Shown here: piece after piece, positions 32,119 through 42,777 of the stretch | Layout of the letters: each line of letters starts with the position of its first letter | How positions within the stretch are numbered: position 1 is the first letter of the stretch | NCBI GenBank assembly: GCA_022564295.1 | Contig: JADFLR010000003.1 | Coordinates: 62,001-126,000, forward strand | Length of the DNA: 64,000 nt | Direction: 5' to 3' | Source: Bacteroidota bacterium | GTDB taxonomy: Bacteria; Bacteroidota; Ignavibacteria; Ignavibacteriales; Ignavibacteriaceae | Notes under the pieces: model-generated | Told to the model about the DNA's origin: nothing | Databases searched by the model: none | The model's input: only the letters and a program-made list of their open reading frames with translations | Position numbers and translations under genes: made by a program

Positions 32119-33369
32119 TTATGCTACTGCCGGCATTTTGCTATCATTCGATTTTAATATTACTTTAATCAGTTTTTCTTCATTAAAAATTTCGTTTGCA
32201 GTTTTTATCAAATCTTCCGCAGTAACTGCATCAATACTTTTCAAATAATCTTCAATGGTAATAATTTTATTAAAGTATAACATCGAGTTGGCTATTCGTA
32301 TCATTCTGTTCGAAGTGTTTTCAAGACCAAGTAAAGTACCTCCTTTAATATACGCTTTAACTTTGTTCAGTTCTTTTTCCGTTACTTTATTCTCCCTTAA
32401 TTTTTTCAATTCACGAAGAACAATATCCATCACCCTTTCAGCTTGTTTACTGTTGGTTGAATAATAAATTCCGAAAGATGAAACGTCCTGATATGAATTT
32501 AAGAAAGAAGTAATCTGATAAGTAATTCCAAGTTTTTCTCTAACCGCAAGGAATAATCTCGAGCTGCTCCCTTCCCCGAGTAAAGTTGAAAGAACTTTGA
32601 TGATGGTTCTCTTCTTACTATTAAAGCCCACAGTTGCTCTGCCGATTATTGAATGAACCTGATGAAAATCTTTTTCCAATATAAGGTCATTTGCTTTGCG
32701 AGGTATAAATTTATCTCTCCGCACTTTTGCACGTGAAGTTTTTCCGCCAATATGTTTTTCAGCCAGCTTCACCAATTCATCATTCTCAACTGAGCCGGAA
32801 ACAACAATTAAAAGATTACCCGTATCATATTTTTTCCGATGGAAATTATGAAGTTCATCAGCTTTAAATTTGCTAATATTTCCTTCGGTGCCAATGACCG
32901 GCATACTCAATCTGTTCCCCTTAAAAATAACCTCTTCAAATATATCGAAGATCAACTCTTCGGGGTTATCATTCACATCGTGCAATTCATCAATTATAAC
33001 TCCGGATTCTCTGCGGACATGACTTTCCTTAAAAAGAGGATTCTGTATCATATCGGCGAGGATCGTAAAAGATTTTGCAAGATTTTCAGACAGCCCTTTT
33101 GTGTAATAACATGTATGCTCTTTTGAAGTGAAAGCGTTCAGGTAACCGCCGTAAGATTCAATTTCCTCAGAAATTCTTCTTGCTGATCTTCTTTTAGTTC
33201 CTTTAAATAACATATGCTCGATGAAATGCGAAATTCCGTTGTTAGAAGCGTTTTCATCTCTTGTTCCAACATTAAACCAAAATCCAAGAGAAAAAGATTT
33301 CACATAAGGAATGAATTCAGAGATTATTCGTGTTCCATTGGGTAGTTTAGTAATTTTATATTCGTTCAA
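32119..33369 (-). CDS. M16-family zinc metallopeptidase (pitrilysin / processing-peptidase-like)
   Basis: The inverted zinc motif HFIEHMLFKGT (HxxEH) with the downstream glutamate region RRESGVIIDELHDVNDNPEE is diagnostic of M16. The second M16 domain is present without a zinc motif, as usual. I start it at a TTG at 33369 (NEYKITKLPNGTRI), which fits the family's typical beginning; the frame can be extended to a TTG at 33429. No good ribosome-binding site is seen for either. The stop is 17 bases before nuoG, suggesting co-transcription. Likely a peptide-degrading or processing enzyme; substrate unknown. Confidence 0.88.
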   Translation of the reverse strand: MNEYKITKLPNGTRIISEFIPYVKSFSLGFWFNVGTRDENASNNGISHFIEHMLFKGTKRRSARRISEEIESYGGYLNAFTSKEHTCYYTKGLSENLAKSFTILADMIQNPLFKESHVRRESGVIIDELHDVNDNPEELIFDIFEEVIFKGNRLSMPVIGTEGNISKFKADELHNFHRKKYDTGNLLIVVSGSVENDELVKLAEKHIGGKTSRAKVRRDKFIPRKANDLILEKDFHQVHSIIGRATVGFNSKKRTIIKVLSTLLGEGSSSRLFLAVREKLGITYQITSFLNSYQDVSSFGIYYSTNSKQAERVMDIVLRELKKLRENKVTEKELNKVKAYIKGGTLLGLENTSNRMIRIANSMLYFNKIITIEDYLKSIDAVTAEDLIKTANEIFNEEKLIKVILKSNDSKMPAVA

Positions 33370-33547
33370 AACAGTAATAAATAGTAATAAATTTTTGAAA
33401 ATCAAATATATACATTGCCATTTCGCCAATCAACAACCATAGTTATTCGTTTAATGTTTTTGCTGATCAATTATCCATATTCTTCATCACCAATACAGAA
33501 AGCAATTATTTATTACATATCATTACTTACTGCTTACTTCTACTTGC

Positions 33548-34780
33548 CTACTGTTTACCGGCTACAGAAGGTTCCGGAAATTTCTCTAAATATTTTTGAT
33601 AAAACTCGCCGATGGCTTTATATGCCTTTTCAAGAATCTGTTCATTAGGTAAAAAGACTACTCTAAAATGCTGAGTGCCGGGGACTTGCCCGAAACCGCT
33701 TCCCGGGACAACAACAACACCTGTTTCTTTTATTAACTCGGCTACAAAATGATTATCCGATTGATTCATATGAAGCTGCGGAAAAGCATAAAATGCTCCC
33801 TCGGGTTTAACACAGGATATTCCCGGGATTGCATTAAGCATCTCTACAGTCATATCACGTCGTGAAGCAAGTTTTTCTTTTGCCTCTAAAAGGTTTGATT
33901 GTTCTCCTTCTAATGATGGCTTTATTCCATATTGTTCAGGATGATTTGCAGACAATCGTGCTCTTAGAATTTTATTCATTGCTTCGATGTAATCAGCGAG
34001 CACTTCTTTTCTTCCGCTTACAATTCCCCACCCAATCCTGAAACCGGGAACCATATAATTTTTTGATAAGCCGCTAAAAGTAATACACGAAACATCTTTA
34101 TTTAACGATGCAATTGAAACATGCTCTTTACCATCAAAAAGAAGTTTATCATAAATTTCATCCGCAAAAATTACCAGATCATTTTCCAATGCAATATCAA
34201 TTATCTGTAAAAGACTTTCCTGTGTGTAAAGCGAACCTGTTGGGTTATTCGGATTTATAAGAATGATTGCTTTTGTTTTATCATTTATCTTGATTTTAAT
34301 ATCATCAATATCGGGTGTCCATCCGTTTTTTTCATCAAGATAGTACGGATTGCTTATCATCTCTAATTTACTTTCGATCGCTGTGTAGAGCGGATAGCCG
34401 GGAGTTGGAGTTAAAACATTTTCACCTTCGTTAACTAAAGCTGTTAGACAAATATCAATGGCTTCGCTGGCGCCGTTTGTAACAAATATATCGTGTACGT
34501 TTGTAATTCCTTTCCTTTCGGCTTCGTGTTCTATTGCATCAACGGCTTCTTTAATACCGGAAGAAGGAGCATAACCATTTTTGTTTTCCAGCATAGCTCT
34601 ATACGTTGCTTCAACAAGATGTTTCGGAGGTTCAAAATCATAAATATTCGGGTCGCCGATGTTAAGATATAACATTTCTTTTCCGCTTTTTGCAACTTCA
34701 TTTGCAAGTACAACAATATCTCTAACTGCATACGTTATGTTTTTTGTTCTTTTTGCAGGAGTTATTTTATTGCTCATCAT
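33548..34780 (-). CDS. Class I/II PLP-dependent aminotransferase, alanine transaminase-like
   Basis: 410 residues, fold type I. Motifs: YLNIGDPNIYDFEPPKHLVE, the loop INPNNPTGSLYTQE, EIYDKLLFDG, the PLP lysine in FSGLSKNYMVPGFRIGW, and the C-terminal arginine region GTQHFRVVFLP. Closest in pattern to AlaA-type pyruvate-alanine aminotransferases, but the substrate cannot be fixed from sequence alone. About 180 bases separate it from the downstream peptidase. The 254 bases upstream (34781-35034) hold no gene I can see. Confidence 0.88.
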   Translation of the reverse strand: MMSNKITPAKRTKNITYAVRDIVVLANEVAKSGKEMLYLNIGDPNIYDFEPPKHLVEATYRAMLENKNGYAPSSGIKEAVDAIEHEAERKGITNVHDIFVTNGASEAIDICLTALVNEGENVLTPTPGYPLYTAIESKLEMISNPYYLDEKNGWTPDIDDIKIKINDKTKAIILINPNNPTGSLYTQESLLQIIDIALENDLVIFADEIYDKLLFDGKEHVSIASLNKDVSCITFSGLSKNYMVPGFRIGWGIVSGRKEVLADYIEAMNKILRARLSANHPEQYGIKPSLEGEQSNLLEAKEKLASRRDMTVEMLNAIPGISCVKPEGAFYAFPQLHMNQSDNHFVAELIKETGVVVVPGSGFGQVPGTQHFRVVFLPNEQILEKAYKAIGEFYQKYLEKFPEPSVAGKQ

Positions 34781-35034
34781 TCTCTCCGGTTTTCAATCGA
34801 TAATACTTGATAAGTTTATAATTTTAAGAACAAATTTAATGGAAATTAAATTAGAATGCGATAGGATAAAAAAGCAGAATTATTAATATGGAAAAGCGAC
34901 ATCATGGAAATCTCTCAATTAATACTCTTTTGTGACTTTTATCTTGAGAAAGTGTTTGGAATGATAATAATAATAGGAATGCAGTTATTGTAATTATAGA
35001 ATTAATTACAACTTCGTTTATTTTATGATTAAAT

Positions 35035-38000
35035 TTATTTTAATAAGATCATTTTTTTGGCTTCGAAGAATTTATCTCTAACATTAAGAACGTAGATATA
35101 CACTCCACTTGCAAAAATATTCCCGTTAAAATCTATTTCATGTCTTCCCACTTGCATTTCAGTATTTATTAATTGTGCAACACGCTGTCCTAAAATATCA
35201 TATACCTCCAGCTTCACTAATCCCTGTTCAGGCAAATCAAACCGTATTGTGGTTATTGGATTAAAAGGATTCGGATAGTTTTGGAACAGCAGGTAATCGT
35301 TTGGTATAAATTCACGAACAGTATCAACAGGATCAGGTGTTGTAAATACATAAGTATCGGAACCAGCAATAACAGGATTGTTGTAAAACACCCGAACAAC
35401 ATCCCCAATCTCATATTGATTTACCCACCAGACCAGGTTCCAGGTTGCATAATTCGCTAAATCAGGATCATCAAGAGGGTAAGCAGTTTCCTGATAATTG
35501 GTTAAAACAAAAGCCGTATACATTCTATCTTCCGTGTTCCAAACTCTAAATGGATCATCATCCATAGGATTTCCCAGGCGATCATATATCATAATATTCA
35601 CTTGTCTCTGTTCATCAATACTCCAAACCTCAAATGGAATTCTTACTGAAAATGGTTCTGATGAACCTGAATCAGGATTAAGTGGGTGATCAGCAATGTC
35701 GTAATCTCTTGTGCCGTAAAGCGTAGCGATGGAACCACCACCTTCTGCAGTTATTTCTATATTGCTACCATCGATGTTGATAATTTCTCTTATACCGGTA
35801 AATCTTAACTCATAATCTATTTGCAATAATTCCAATTGGTCTGTCCCCACTCCAAGTGAAGAATTGGCTGCAGTAGCAGGAACTATACCAAATACCGTGT
35901 AATCCTGAATACCGTACGGCGGGTTAAGATCACTAGATAATGGATTGCCATTCAAAGTAAGTGAGCTGATCGTAACCGGGTCATCATAACTAATATCTAC
36001 ATTGATTTGAAATCCGTCAACAATTGGAGCTTCGACAGGACCAAAATATTCCGGAAAATCATCACACGGAGGATACATATAATAATTATTAACAATTGAC
36101 TGGTTTTCCAGTGCCATCATTTCTATTGTTAAATCAAAAATATTCCAATACTGCGCCACTCTTGATTCAAACCCAACCTCAGTTAGAACAGTGGTTCCTG
36201 TTTCAGGTGGTCCACCACCAGAACTTCCATCATCGAATGCAATCCAGTAAACCGATAATGGAGGTGTAATTGTGGCGACTATAACAATCCATTCCTCACC
36301 GCCAGTGTGGAAAATACCATTCCCTGTTGCAGAGTTATCTGTAACTCCATAATGTATATTCTGTCCGATAATCTCCGGTTCAACCGTTCCTCCACTTGCT
36401 CTAAATGGAGGCGAATCGATGATTGTAACGTTAGCAGGAAATGTAAGTATAACCCCATCTACCCAACCATAATAATGGTGAACTACATCTAAGTAAAAAT
36501 GGAGTTCTGTAGTAGTAGAACTGGGACCGTAAATCGCAGTTATATCTATTGTAGTTCCGGTTAAAGTGTCGGGATCATTCGGATCAGATTTTCTTAATAC
36601 ATTACTGGCAGATACCCAATCACCATTTTCATTTCTGATCTCTGCTCGTTTAGTAAAGAATAATTCATAATCGTCACCTGTTATCTTCGTTGGATCTTCA
36701 ATCGTTACTAATATTTTTGCATTAGCTATACCTTCATTACGTTTAACCAAGACTGTATCTGCGTAACCTGCACCGGGAAGGCCATCATAATATATTACTT
36801 CAGTTAAATTTATGAGACTTTCTGTATTATTTGTGAATACTTCTGGATCAGGGTTATAAGTATATGCTGTTACTGCATAATAATATTTCTTTCCTACTAT
36901 CAATTGGGAGTCTTCTATGTAATCACGATCTAAAATAATCATCCGTTCTATTCCTGAATCTGAGCCGTATTGCTGGATTCCAACAACAGGTAATCCTGTT
37001 TCCGGATCCATTATACTTCCAGGTAGCTCATTAATGCCATCAATTATATCAAAAGTTGCAATTCTTAATGCGTTTTCCATAAAAGGCAGAGACGATGGCA
37101 ACTGATATAGATTATAACCCTGAAATTTGTAACCTGATTGATTAAAGCCTTCTATCAAATCTAGCTGTGAATTATCTTGACTCCAATCAAGTATTATTTG
37201 TGGGTCAGTTCTCTTAATTGATACAACTGGGTTAGGAGGTTTGGGATCTAAATTTTGTTGATAGCCGCCATCGTAAAAATTTTGTATTTGTATAGAGTAA
37301 TATTTTAATTTTTTAAACGAGTCTAAATTATCAGTACCAAGAGCGGCAATCTCCGCAATAACAATTTCCTGAGTGTCCCCAATAGCCATATTAAAAGGTC
37401 CTGATGATAGACCCATTTTTCTTTGACCCGGTCCTTGGAGTATTCCATCAATCCAGCCCTCTCCCGTTAAGGGATCACCGGAATTTGCATAAGTAGTTGA
37501 TTGGCCAGTGATGGGGTCAGTAAATAGCTGTCCTGTTATTCCAATTCTTCCCGTCATAAAGTTGTAAAGCTGGGTAGCTCTACCATCAAATTGACCTGAA
37601 CCTCTTTCAAACATGCTCCTCTCTGTAATATAAAAGAATGCAGTCATAGGAAGATTAAATCCGGTAGAATCAGATGGTCCCTGAAGAAGTTTAAATCCTA
37701 CTGCAGGCGTTGGGAGAGGATTGTAAACAGCATCAAAATCATATGCATTATATGCATAACCCAAATTCAATAAAGTATCACAGCCAACAAAATCATCCTC
37801 AAAGTCTCCCACATCCGGATCGGACCACATAGATATGTACATATCTTCAAAAGGAAATATACTTTTATTAATTAGTTTATAGCTCTTGAAGATTACATTA
37901 TCCAGAAATCCACCATCTTGATATTCCCATATAGTAGCTTGCATTTCTACTCCTAAAGGATCGCTTCCTATAAAATCTCGAGTGAATAATGGATCGAGAT

Positions 38001-38613
38001 CATTTGCCACGAACCAAATAGTTTGAACAGCACTCTGAATACCAGGGATATCAATGTTTGGGTAATATGTACCATTTCCATCCACATCATCATAAGGTGC
38101 ACCATCTTCTGCACGCCATTCATTCCAGTCCCGCTCATATTGTGCTCTCAATTCCGCTTCTGATTTCCCCTCAATAATTGCTTCCGAACTCAGATCGACT
38201 GGAGGTCCACCCGGATAGACATCCGGTCTTACTCTATAAATTCTAACGTGCTCAGCAGTTGGATCTTCTGCAACATTGGGTGCGATAAGTTTTCCAGGTT
38301 GAAGACCGGAACTATAAGCAGAACCACCACACCTAACTTGCGGATCACCAGGAATAAGTGCGCCCCATAAAAATCCGGATGCAAAAATTGCAGTTTTACC
38401 GCTGCCTTTTGGAAATTCAAAACCTGCATTCATTCCTTCAATATCAGTATCAGAAATACCATTATTCCCAAATACTGTAGAGATATTATTAAGGTTAAGA
38501 TACGCTTGCGATGGTGTCCACAAAATAATTGATCTCTCGCTCTCCTTTGATAAGTGTGCAAAGGTTAATATTGAAAAGCTGATTGTTATTATTAAATATA
38601 TTAATAATTTCAT
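35035..38613 (-). CDS. Large secreted protein with T9SS sorting tail, function unknown
   Basis: 1192 residues. Signal peptide at 1-19 (MKLLIYLIITISFSILTFA). The central part has fibronectin-like segments (PNPVVSIKRTDPQIILDWSQ; KKYYYAVTAYTYNPDPEVF) and long beta-rich stretches with no domain I recognise. The last 82 residues form the sorting tail: QNYPNPFNPITTIRFDLP, VYDILGQRVAQLI, SGVYIYVLNV, KKMILLK. The protein probably reaches the cell surface through the type IX system. Its ATG lies 12 bases after the end of the broken gene at 38626, so the two may share a transcript. Confidence 0.82.
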   Translation of the reverse strand: MKLLIYLIITISFSILTFAHLSKESERSIILWTPSQAYLNLNNISTVFGNNGISDTDIEGMNAGFEFPKGSGKTAIFASGFLWGALIPGDPQVRCGGSAYSSGLQPGKLIAPNVAEDPTAEHVRIYRVRPDVYPGGPPVDLSSEAIIEGKSEAELRAQYERDWNEWRAEDGAPYDDVDGNGTYYPNIDIPGIQSAVQTIWFVANDLDPLFTRDFIGSDPLGVEMQATIWEYQDGGFLDNVIFKSYKLINKSIFPFEDMYISMWSDPDVGDFEDDFVGCDTLLNLGYAYNAYDFDAVYNPLPTPAVGFKLLQGPSDSTGFNLPMTAFFYITERSMFERGSGQFDGRATQLYNFMTGRIGITGQLFTDPITGQSTTYANSGDPLTGEGWIDGILQGPGQRKMGLSSGPFNMAIGDTQEIVIAEIAALGTDNLDSFKKLKYYSIQIQNFYDGGYQQNLDPKPPNPVVSIKRTDPQIILDWSQDNSQLDLIEGFNQSGYKFQGYNLYQLPSSLPFMENALRIATFDIIDGINELPGSIMDPETGLPVVGIQQYGSDSGIERMIILDRDYIEDSQLIVGKKYYYAVTAYTYNPDPEVFTNNTESLINLTEVIYYDGLPGAGYADTVLVKRNEGIANAKILVTIEDPTKITGDDYELFFTKRAEIRNENGDWVSASNVLRKSDPNDPDTLTGTTIDITAIYGPSSTTTELHFYLDVVHHYYGWVDGVILTFPANVTIIDSPPFRASGGTVEPEIIGQNIHYGVTDNSATGNGIFHTGGEEWIVIVATITPPLSVYWIAFDDGSSGGGPPETGTTVLTEVGFESRVAQYWNIFDLTIEMMALENQSIVNNYYMYPPCDDFPEYFGPVEAPIVDGFQINVDISYDDPVTISSLTLNGNPLSSDLNPPYGIQDYTVFGIVPATAANSSLGVGTDQLELLQIDYELRFTGIREIINIDGSNIEITAEGGGSIATLYGTRDYDIADHPLNPDSGSSEPFSVRIPFEVWSIDEQRQVNIMIYDRLGNPMDDDPFRVWNTEDRMYTAFVLTNYQETAYPLDDPDLANYATWNLVWWVNQYEIGDVVRVFYNNPVIAGSDTYVFTTPDPVDTVREFIPNDYLLFQNYPNPFNPITTIRFDLPEQGLVKLEVYDILGQRVAQLINTEMQVGRHEIDFNGNIFASGVYIYVLNVRDKFFEAKKMILLK

Positions 38614-38625
38614 CTTACTTCGCCA

Positions 38626-40029
38626 TTACTTTAAATATAACATTTTCTTTGTTACCGCGTAACTTCCCGTTGTTAAGCGGTAGAAATATATACCGCTTGG
38701 TAATGCCGTTGCGTCAAACTTAATGGTGTGATATCCAGCAGGTTGATTATCCTTTGTAAATCTCATCACATTTTTGCCTAAAATATCAAAAATTAAAATC
38801 TTTACTGAACTTTCATTTGGTAATCCATAATAAATCGTAGTTGTAGGATTAAACGGATTGGGATAGTTCTGCTACAATGCAAAATCTGTTGGTGCAGGGT
38901 TTGTCACTTCCACCACTTCACTATATTCAAAACTTCCATCGTAGTCTATTTGTTTTAATCTGTAGCTGAGTGATGTAGCTTGTATATCACTAACGTTATC
39001 TATGTATTGATAGGACTGTATTTCTGTTGTTGTGCCGTGTCCTTCAACATAACCTATCGTTGTAAATTGTCCGTCTCCTATACTTCTTTGAATTTCAAAC
39101 ATATGGTTGTTTGTTTCAGTAGCTGTTGTCCAGTTAAGAGTTACTCTACCTTTGGATGTTGATGCAGTGAAGGATGTTAGTTCTACAGGAATTACTCCGC
39201 CAGTTGTAGTTCTTAGGATTGTGCCACCTCCACCAACAGCCGTACCGTTATCTGTATCGGTAAAGCTGACACCTCCCAACCCAGTTGTTGTTCCGCTTGT
39301 TTGTTCTGTCCAGTCTTTTCCGCCGTTTGTTGTTCTTAGGATTAGTCCTCTTCCTCCAAAAGAATAATTCCAGCCAACAACCGTACCGTTATTAACATCA
39401 GTAAAGCTGACACCAGACAGAGTTATTAAACCTGTAAATCCAATTATTGTCCAAGTTGTACCACCGTCAGTAGTTCTTAGGATTCGTCCTTCATATCCAA
39501 CAACAGTGCCGTTATCTGTATCGGTAAAGCTGACATCACTCAATCTAATATCTGTTCCGCTTGTTTGTGATGTCCAGGTTGTTCCGCCATCTGTAGTTCT
39601 TAGGATTATATCAACTTTAGACGACTCATCGGTACCCACAATAGTACCGCTATTTGTATCAGTAAAGCTGACACCTGTCAAATTTTCTGTTGTTCCGCTT
39701 GATTGTGATGTCCAGGTTGTACCGCCGTCAGTAGTTCTCAGGATTGAACCCCTTTCACCTACAGCCGTGCCGTTATCTGAATCTGTGAAGCTGACACCTG
39801 TCAAATTTTCTGTTGTTCCGCTTGTTTGTTGTGTCCAGTTTGAACCACCGTCAGTAGTTCTTAAGATTGTTCCATTCCAACCCACAGCCGTACCGTTATC
39901 TGAATCGGTGAAGCTGACACCTCTCAAATTTTCCGTTGTTCCACTTGTTTGTTGATACCACCCTTCTTATGCAAGCGTTGTGATTTGTAATAATACAAAT
40001 GCAGTAAAGAGTAAATATATTTTGTTCAT
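38626..40029 (-). pseudogene. Broken YCF48-repeat T9SS protein gene with two in-frame stops
   Basis: Read straight through, 468 codons in one frame make a complete protein: a signal peptide (MNKIYLLFTAFVLLQITTLA), six YCF48/BNR-type repeats of about 41 residues (core GVSFTDSDNGTAVGWNGTIL), a linker and a T9SS tail. Two stops interrupt it: TAA at 39969-39967 (codon 21, right after the signal peptide) and TAG at 38874-38872 (immediately before QNYPNPFNP). Both fall where the paralog at 46139-48190 has Gln, so each is explained by one C-to-T change (CAA to TAA, CAG to TAG). No frameshift is present. A GAGGAG ribosome-binding site precedes the ATG. The tail downstream of the TAG resembles that of the LamG gene at 42807 rather than the closest paralog. 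Confidence 0.85.
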
Positions 40030-40061
40030 AACTCCTCTTGTTAAACTTTCTCTCTTAGAAA

Positions 40062-42578
40062 TTATTTTAATAATATCATTTTTTTTGTATCAACAAAACT
40101 TCCAGATTGCAACCTGTAAAAGTAAATACCGCTTGGTAATCCTTTTGCGAAAAACTCAACTTCATATCTTCCAGCTTCTTTTTCTTCATTTACCAATTGC
40201 GTTACACTTTCACCCAATGCGTTGTATATAACCAACTCAACTTGTGATTTTACCGGTAAGCTGTAAGTAATAGTTGTAACCGGGTTAAAGGGGTTGGGGT
40301 AATTTTGATGTAAGGCATAATCTGTTGGTGCAGGGTTTGTTACTTCTACTACATCACTATATTCATAACTTCCATCATAGTCTATTTGTTTTAATCTGTA
40401 ACTAAGCGATGTAGCTTGTATACCACTAACATTATCTATGTATTGATAATTATGGATTTCTGTGGTAGTTCCGTGTCCTTCAACAAACCCTATTCTTTCC
40501 CAACCTTCCCTGGCTTCGCCTTCCCCTCCTTGGTAAGGAGGGGATTTAGGGGTGGTTCTCTGGATTTCAAATCCACTGTTGTTTGTTTCAGTTGCCGTTT
40601 TCCAGTTCAAGGTTACTTTTTGTGCGTTTATTGTTGCGGTAAACGAGATCAATTCAACGGGTATTACACCTCCACCATTTTCAGTTTTCCACAACACATT
40701 ACCAGCAACTATATACCCAATATTATCATCAATGAAAATAATAGATCGAAGATCATAATTCATTCCCAAATTTTGCAGATACCAACTATATCCGGCATTT
40801 GTAGTTACAAGAATTACACCTTGGTTACCCACAACATATCCTTTATTTTCATTTATAAAGAACAAATCATTTAAATCTTCACTAACACCTGAATTATTAA
40901 CCTGAAACCAATCGTTACCCATATTTGTGGTTTTAAAAATATTTCCATTGCCTCCGACAACAAATCCCTCAGAGGAGTTTATAAATAATATTTTTCGTCC
41001 ACCTGGATTAAATATTTCAAACCATGTAAACCCTCCGTCTGTGGTTTTGTATATCTTATCATCACTGGTTGCAATACCAATGTTTTCATCAAAGAAATGG
41101 AAAGAGCTTAATGATAATTCTGGTGCTGTAATGAATTCCCAGGTTGAACCACTATTAGTTGTTTTATACAAGTGCCGGTCGCCATCATAATTATCTTTTT
41201 GCCAAAAGCCAATATTTTCATCCAGGAAAAACATTTCATAATAATTATTATAAATTGTTAATTTACCTAATAGTTTAGTTTCGATTCCTTCCCCTCCCCA
41301 AGACCAAGTGTACCCACGATCATATGTCTTTACTACATAATCTTCCCAATATGCAAAACCAACAGAATCATTAATAAATTCTAATTCTGGTGGAGGACCT
41401 TCGTCGTCATTATTATCAATTGCTGCACCAATGATCCAGTAATTAGTACCGGTGATTGGATGGTATACTATTTTCCATCCCACACCCTGAAAAGTACTAT
41501 GTTGACCTACAGCTATGGGGTAATTTATCCCATCTTGTTTTGTAATCGCCAAATCAGATATAAGACCTCCTGATTCAATTCCCCCACTAATATATACATT
41601 CCAGACCAACCCGCTGTCAACAGTTATACAAATAAGACCCAAAGCTCCAATTGCAAATCCGACTCCAGCATTAGTAATGTATATGGAATAAAAATCTGGC
41701 AGATGCCATTGATGAACATTTGAACCTATCCAACTCATACCGCCATCAGTAGTCGTTATTATACTGCCCGTACTTAGAATAGATTCATCACCATATACAT
41801 CATACAAACCACCTTCTAATGTTAAAACGGCAGATCCTGAGTTCTCATTAATGAAATGAATGTCTCTAAAAGTGGACCCGCTTAATATTTGATACCAATT
41901 ATTACCGCCATCTGTTGTTTTTCGTATAGAGCCGTAGGTGGGATACTCTTCTAGACTTGTAAGCCAACCCACAGATTCATTGACGAAAGTCACTTTATAT
42001 AAATCGCCTGATAAGAAGTTTTGTTCCCAGGTTGCTCCACCGTCTAAAGTTTTCATAATTATCCCTCCGTCCCCTACTATAAAACCAAGTAGTTGATTGA
42101 CAAAGAATAAACTGTTTAAATGATTCGTTATTCCCTCATCAACAAGCTGCCAGTTTATTCCACCATTTACGGTTTTCAATATTGTCCCGTTCAAACCAAC
42201 CGCCCAGCCAATATTTTCATCAAGGAACTGAACAGCGTTAAGATTAGGAACGGTATCACTTAGCTGTATTTCCCATATATCTCCCCCATTATTCGTCATT
42301 AGTATAATACCATCACCAACGCACCAACCCACCTCTTGATTAACAAAATATATGGACCTCAGCTGTACGTTAGTGTTACTTTCCTGCTTTTGCCAGACTT
42401 CCCCAGCATCTTCTGTTTTTGTAATAAATCCAGCAGATCCAACCATCCAGCCTGTGTTATCGTTGATAAAATATACTGACCTCAAGTTATTTCCATCAGA
42501 CACAGGATTAAGATTGACCCATTGAGAGAATATTGAACTGCTTATAAAAAGTGTAATAATTAAAATTAGCCATTTCAT
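40062..42578 (-). CDS. Secreted YCF48/BNR-repeat protein with T9SS sorting tail
   Basis: 838 residues. Signal peptide at 1-18. Residues 20-640 are a long run of beta-propeller-type repeats with the pattern W-x-VG-x-G-x-I-xx-T-x-(D/N)-GG-xx-W (for example NIGWAVGLNGTILKTVNGGI). Then comes a linker (VELISFTATINAQKVTLNWK) and the sorting tail from about residue 755 (QNYPNPFNPVTTITYSLP ... KKMILLK). In the linker, about 17 residues absent from the sister genes (PKSPPYQGGEGEAREGW) are encoded by a palindromic repeat inserted in frame. Function unknown; such repeats often form propellers that bind partners outside the cell. Confidence 0.84.
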   Translation of the reverse strand: MKWLILIITLFISSSIFSQWVNLNPVSDGNNLRSVYFINDNTGWMVGSAGFITKTEDAGEVWQKQESNTNVQLRSIYFVNQEVGWCVGDGIILMTNNGGDIWEIQLSDTVPNLNAVQFLDENIGWAVGLNGTILKTVNGGINWQLVDEGITNHLNSLFFVNQLLGFIVGDGGIIMKTLDGGATWEQNFLSGDLYKVTFVNESVGWLTSLEEYPTYGSIRKTTDGGNNWYQILSGSTFRDIHFINENSGSAVLTLEGGLYDVYGDESILSTGSIITTTDGGMSWIGSNVHQWHLPDFYSIYITNAGVGFAIGALGLICITVDSGLVWNVYISGGIESGGLISDLAITKQDGINYPIAVGQHSTFQGVGWKIVYHPITGTNYWIIGAAIDNNDDEGPPPELEFINDSVGFAYWEDYVVKTYDRGYTWSWGGEGIETKLLGKLTIYNNYYEMFFLDENIGFWQKDNYDGDRHLYKTTNSGSTWEFITAPELSLSSFHFFDENIGIATSDDKIYKTTDGGFTWFEIFNPGGRKILFINSSEGFVVGGNGNIFKTTNMGNDWFQVNNSGVSEDLNDLFFINENKGYVVGNQGVILVTTNAGYSWYLQNLGMNYDLRSIIFIDDNIGYIVAGNVLWKTENGGGVIPVELISFTATINAQKVTLNWKTATETNNSGFEIQRTTPKSPPYQGGEGEAREGWERIGFVEGHGTTTEIHNYQYIDNVSGIQATSLSYRLKQIDYDGSYEYSDVVEVTNPAPTDYALHQNYPNPFNPVTTITYSLPVKSQVELVIYNALGESVTQLVNEEKEAGRYEVEFFAKGLPSGIYFYRLQSGSFVDTKKMILLK
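40505..40557. repeat. Palindromic repeat inserted in frame inside a coding region
   Basis: Core inverted repeat CCCCTCCTT / AAGGAGGGG (40523-40543, loop of 3), followed by ATTTAGGGGTGG; a second small hairpin (GGCTTCGCC) lies on the other side. The element is GC-rich compared with its surroundings and interrupts a linker conserved in at least three sister genes here. It resembles a dispersed intergenic repeat I know from other bacterial genomes; the exact family name is not certain. Confidence 0.75.
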
Positions 42579-42777
42579 CGCACTATCCTATAAATAAATG
42601 AATTAAATTATCTATCAAGGTGCTTTGCAACTATAAATGACAACAATTATGGAGTGATCGAATATTTATCCAACTAATACTCCGCTATAAAAGTAGACAG
42701 TCATCGAATAATAAAATGTATTATAACAATATTATTGAAAGATGCAAGAAAAATAAACTTAACAATTAGCAATTAAT

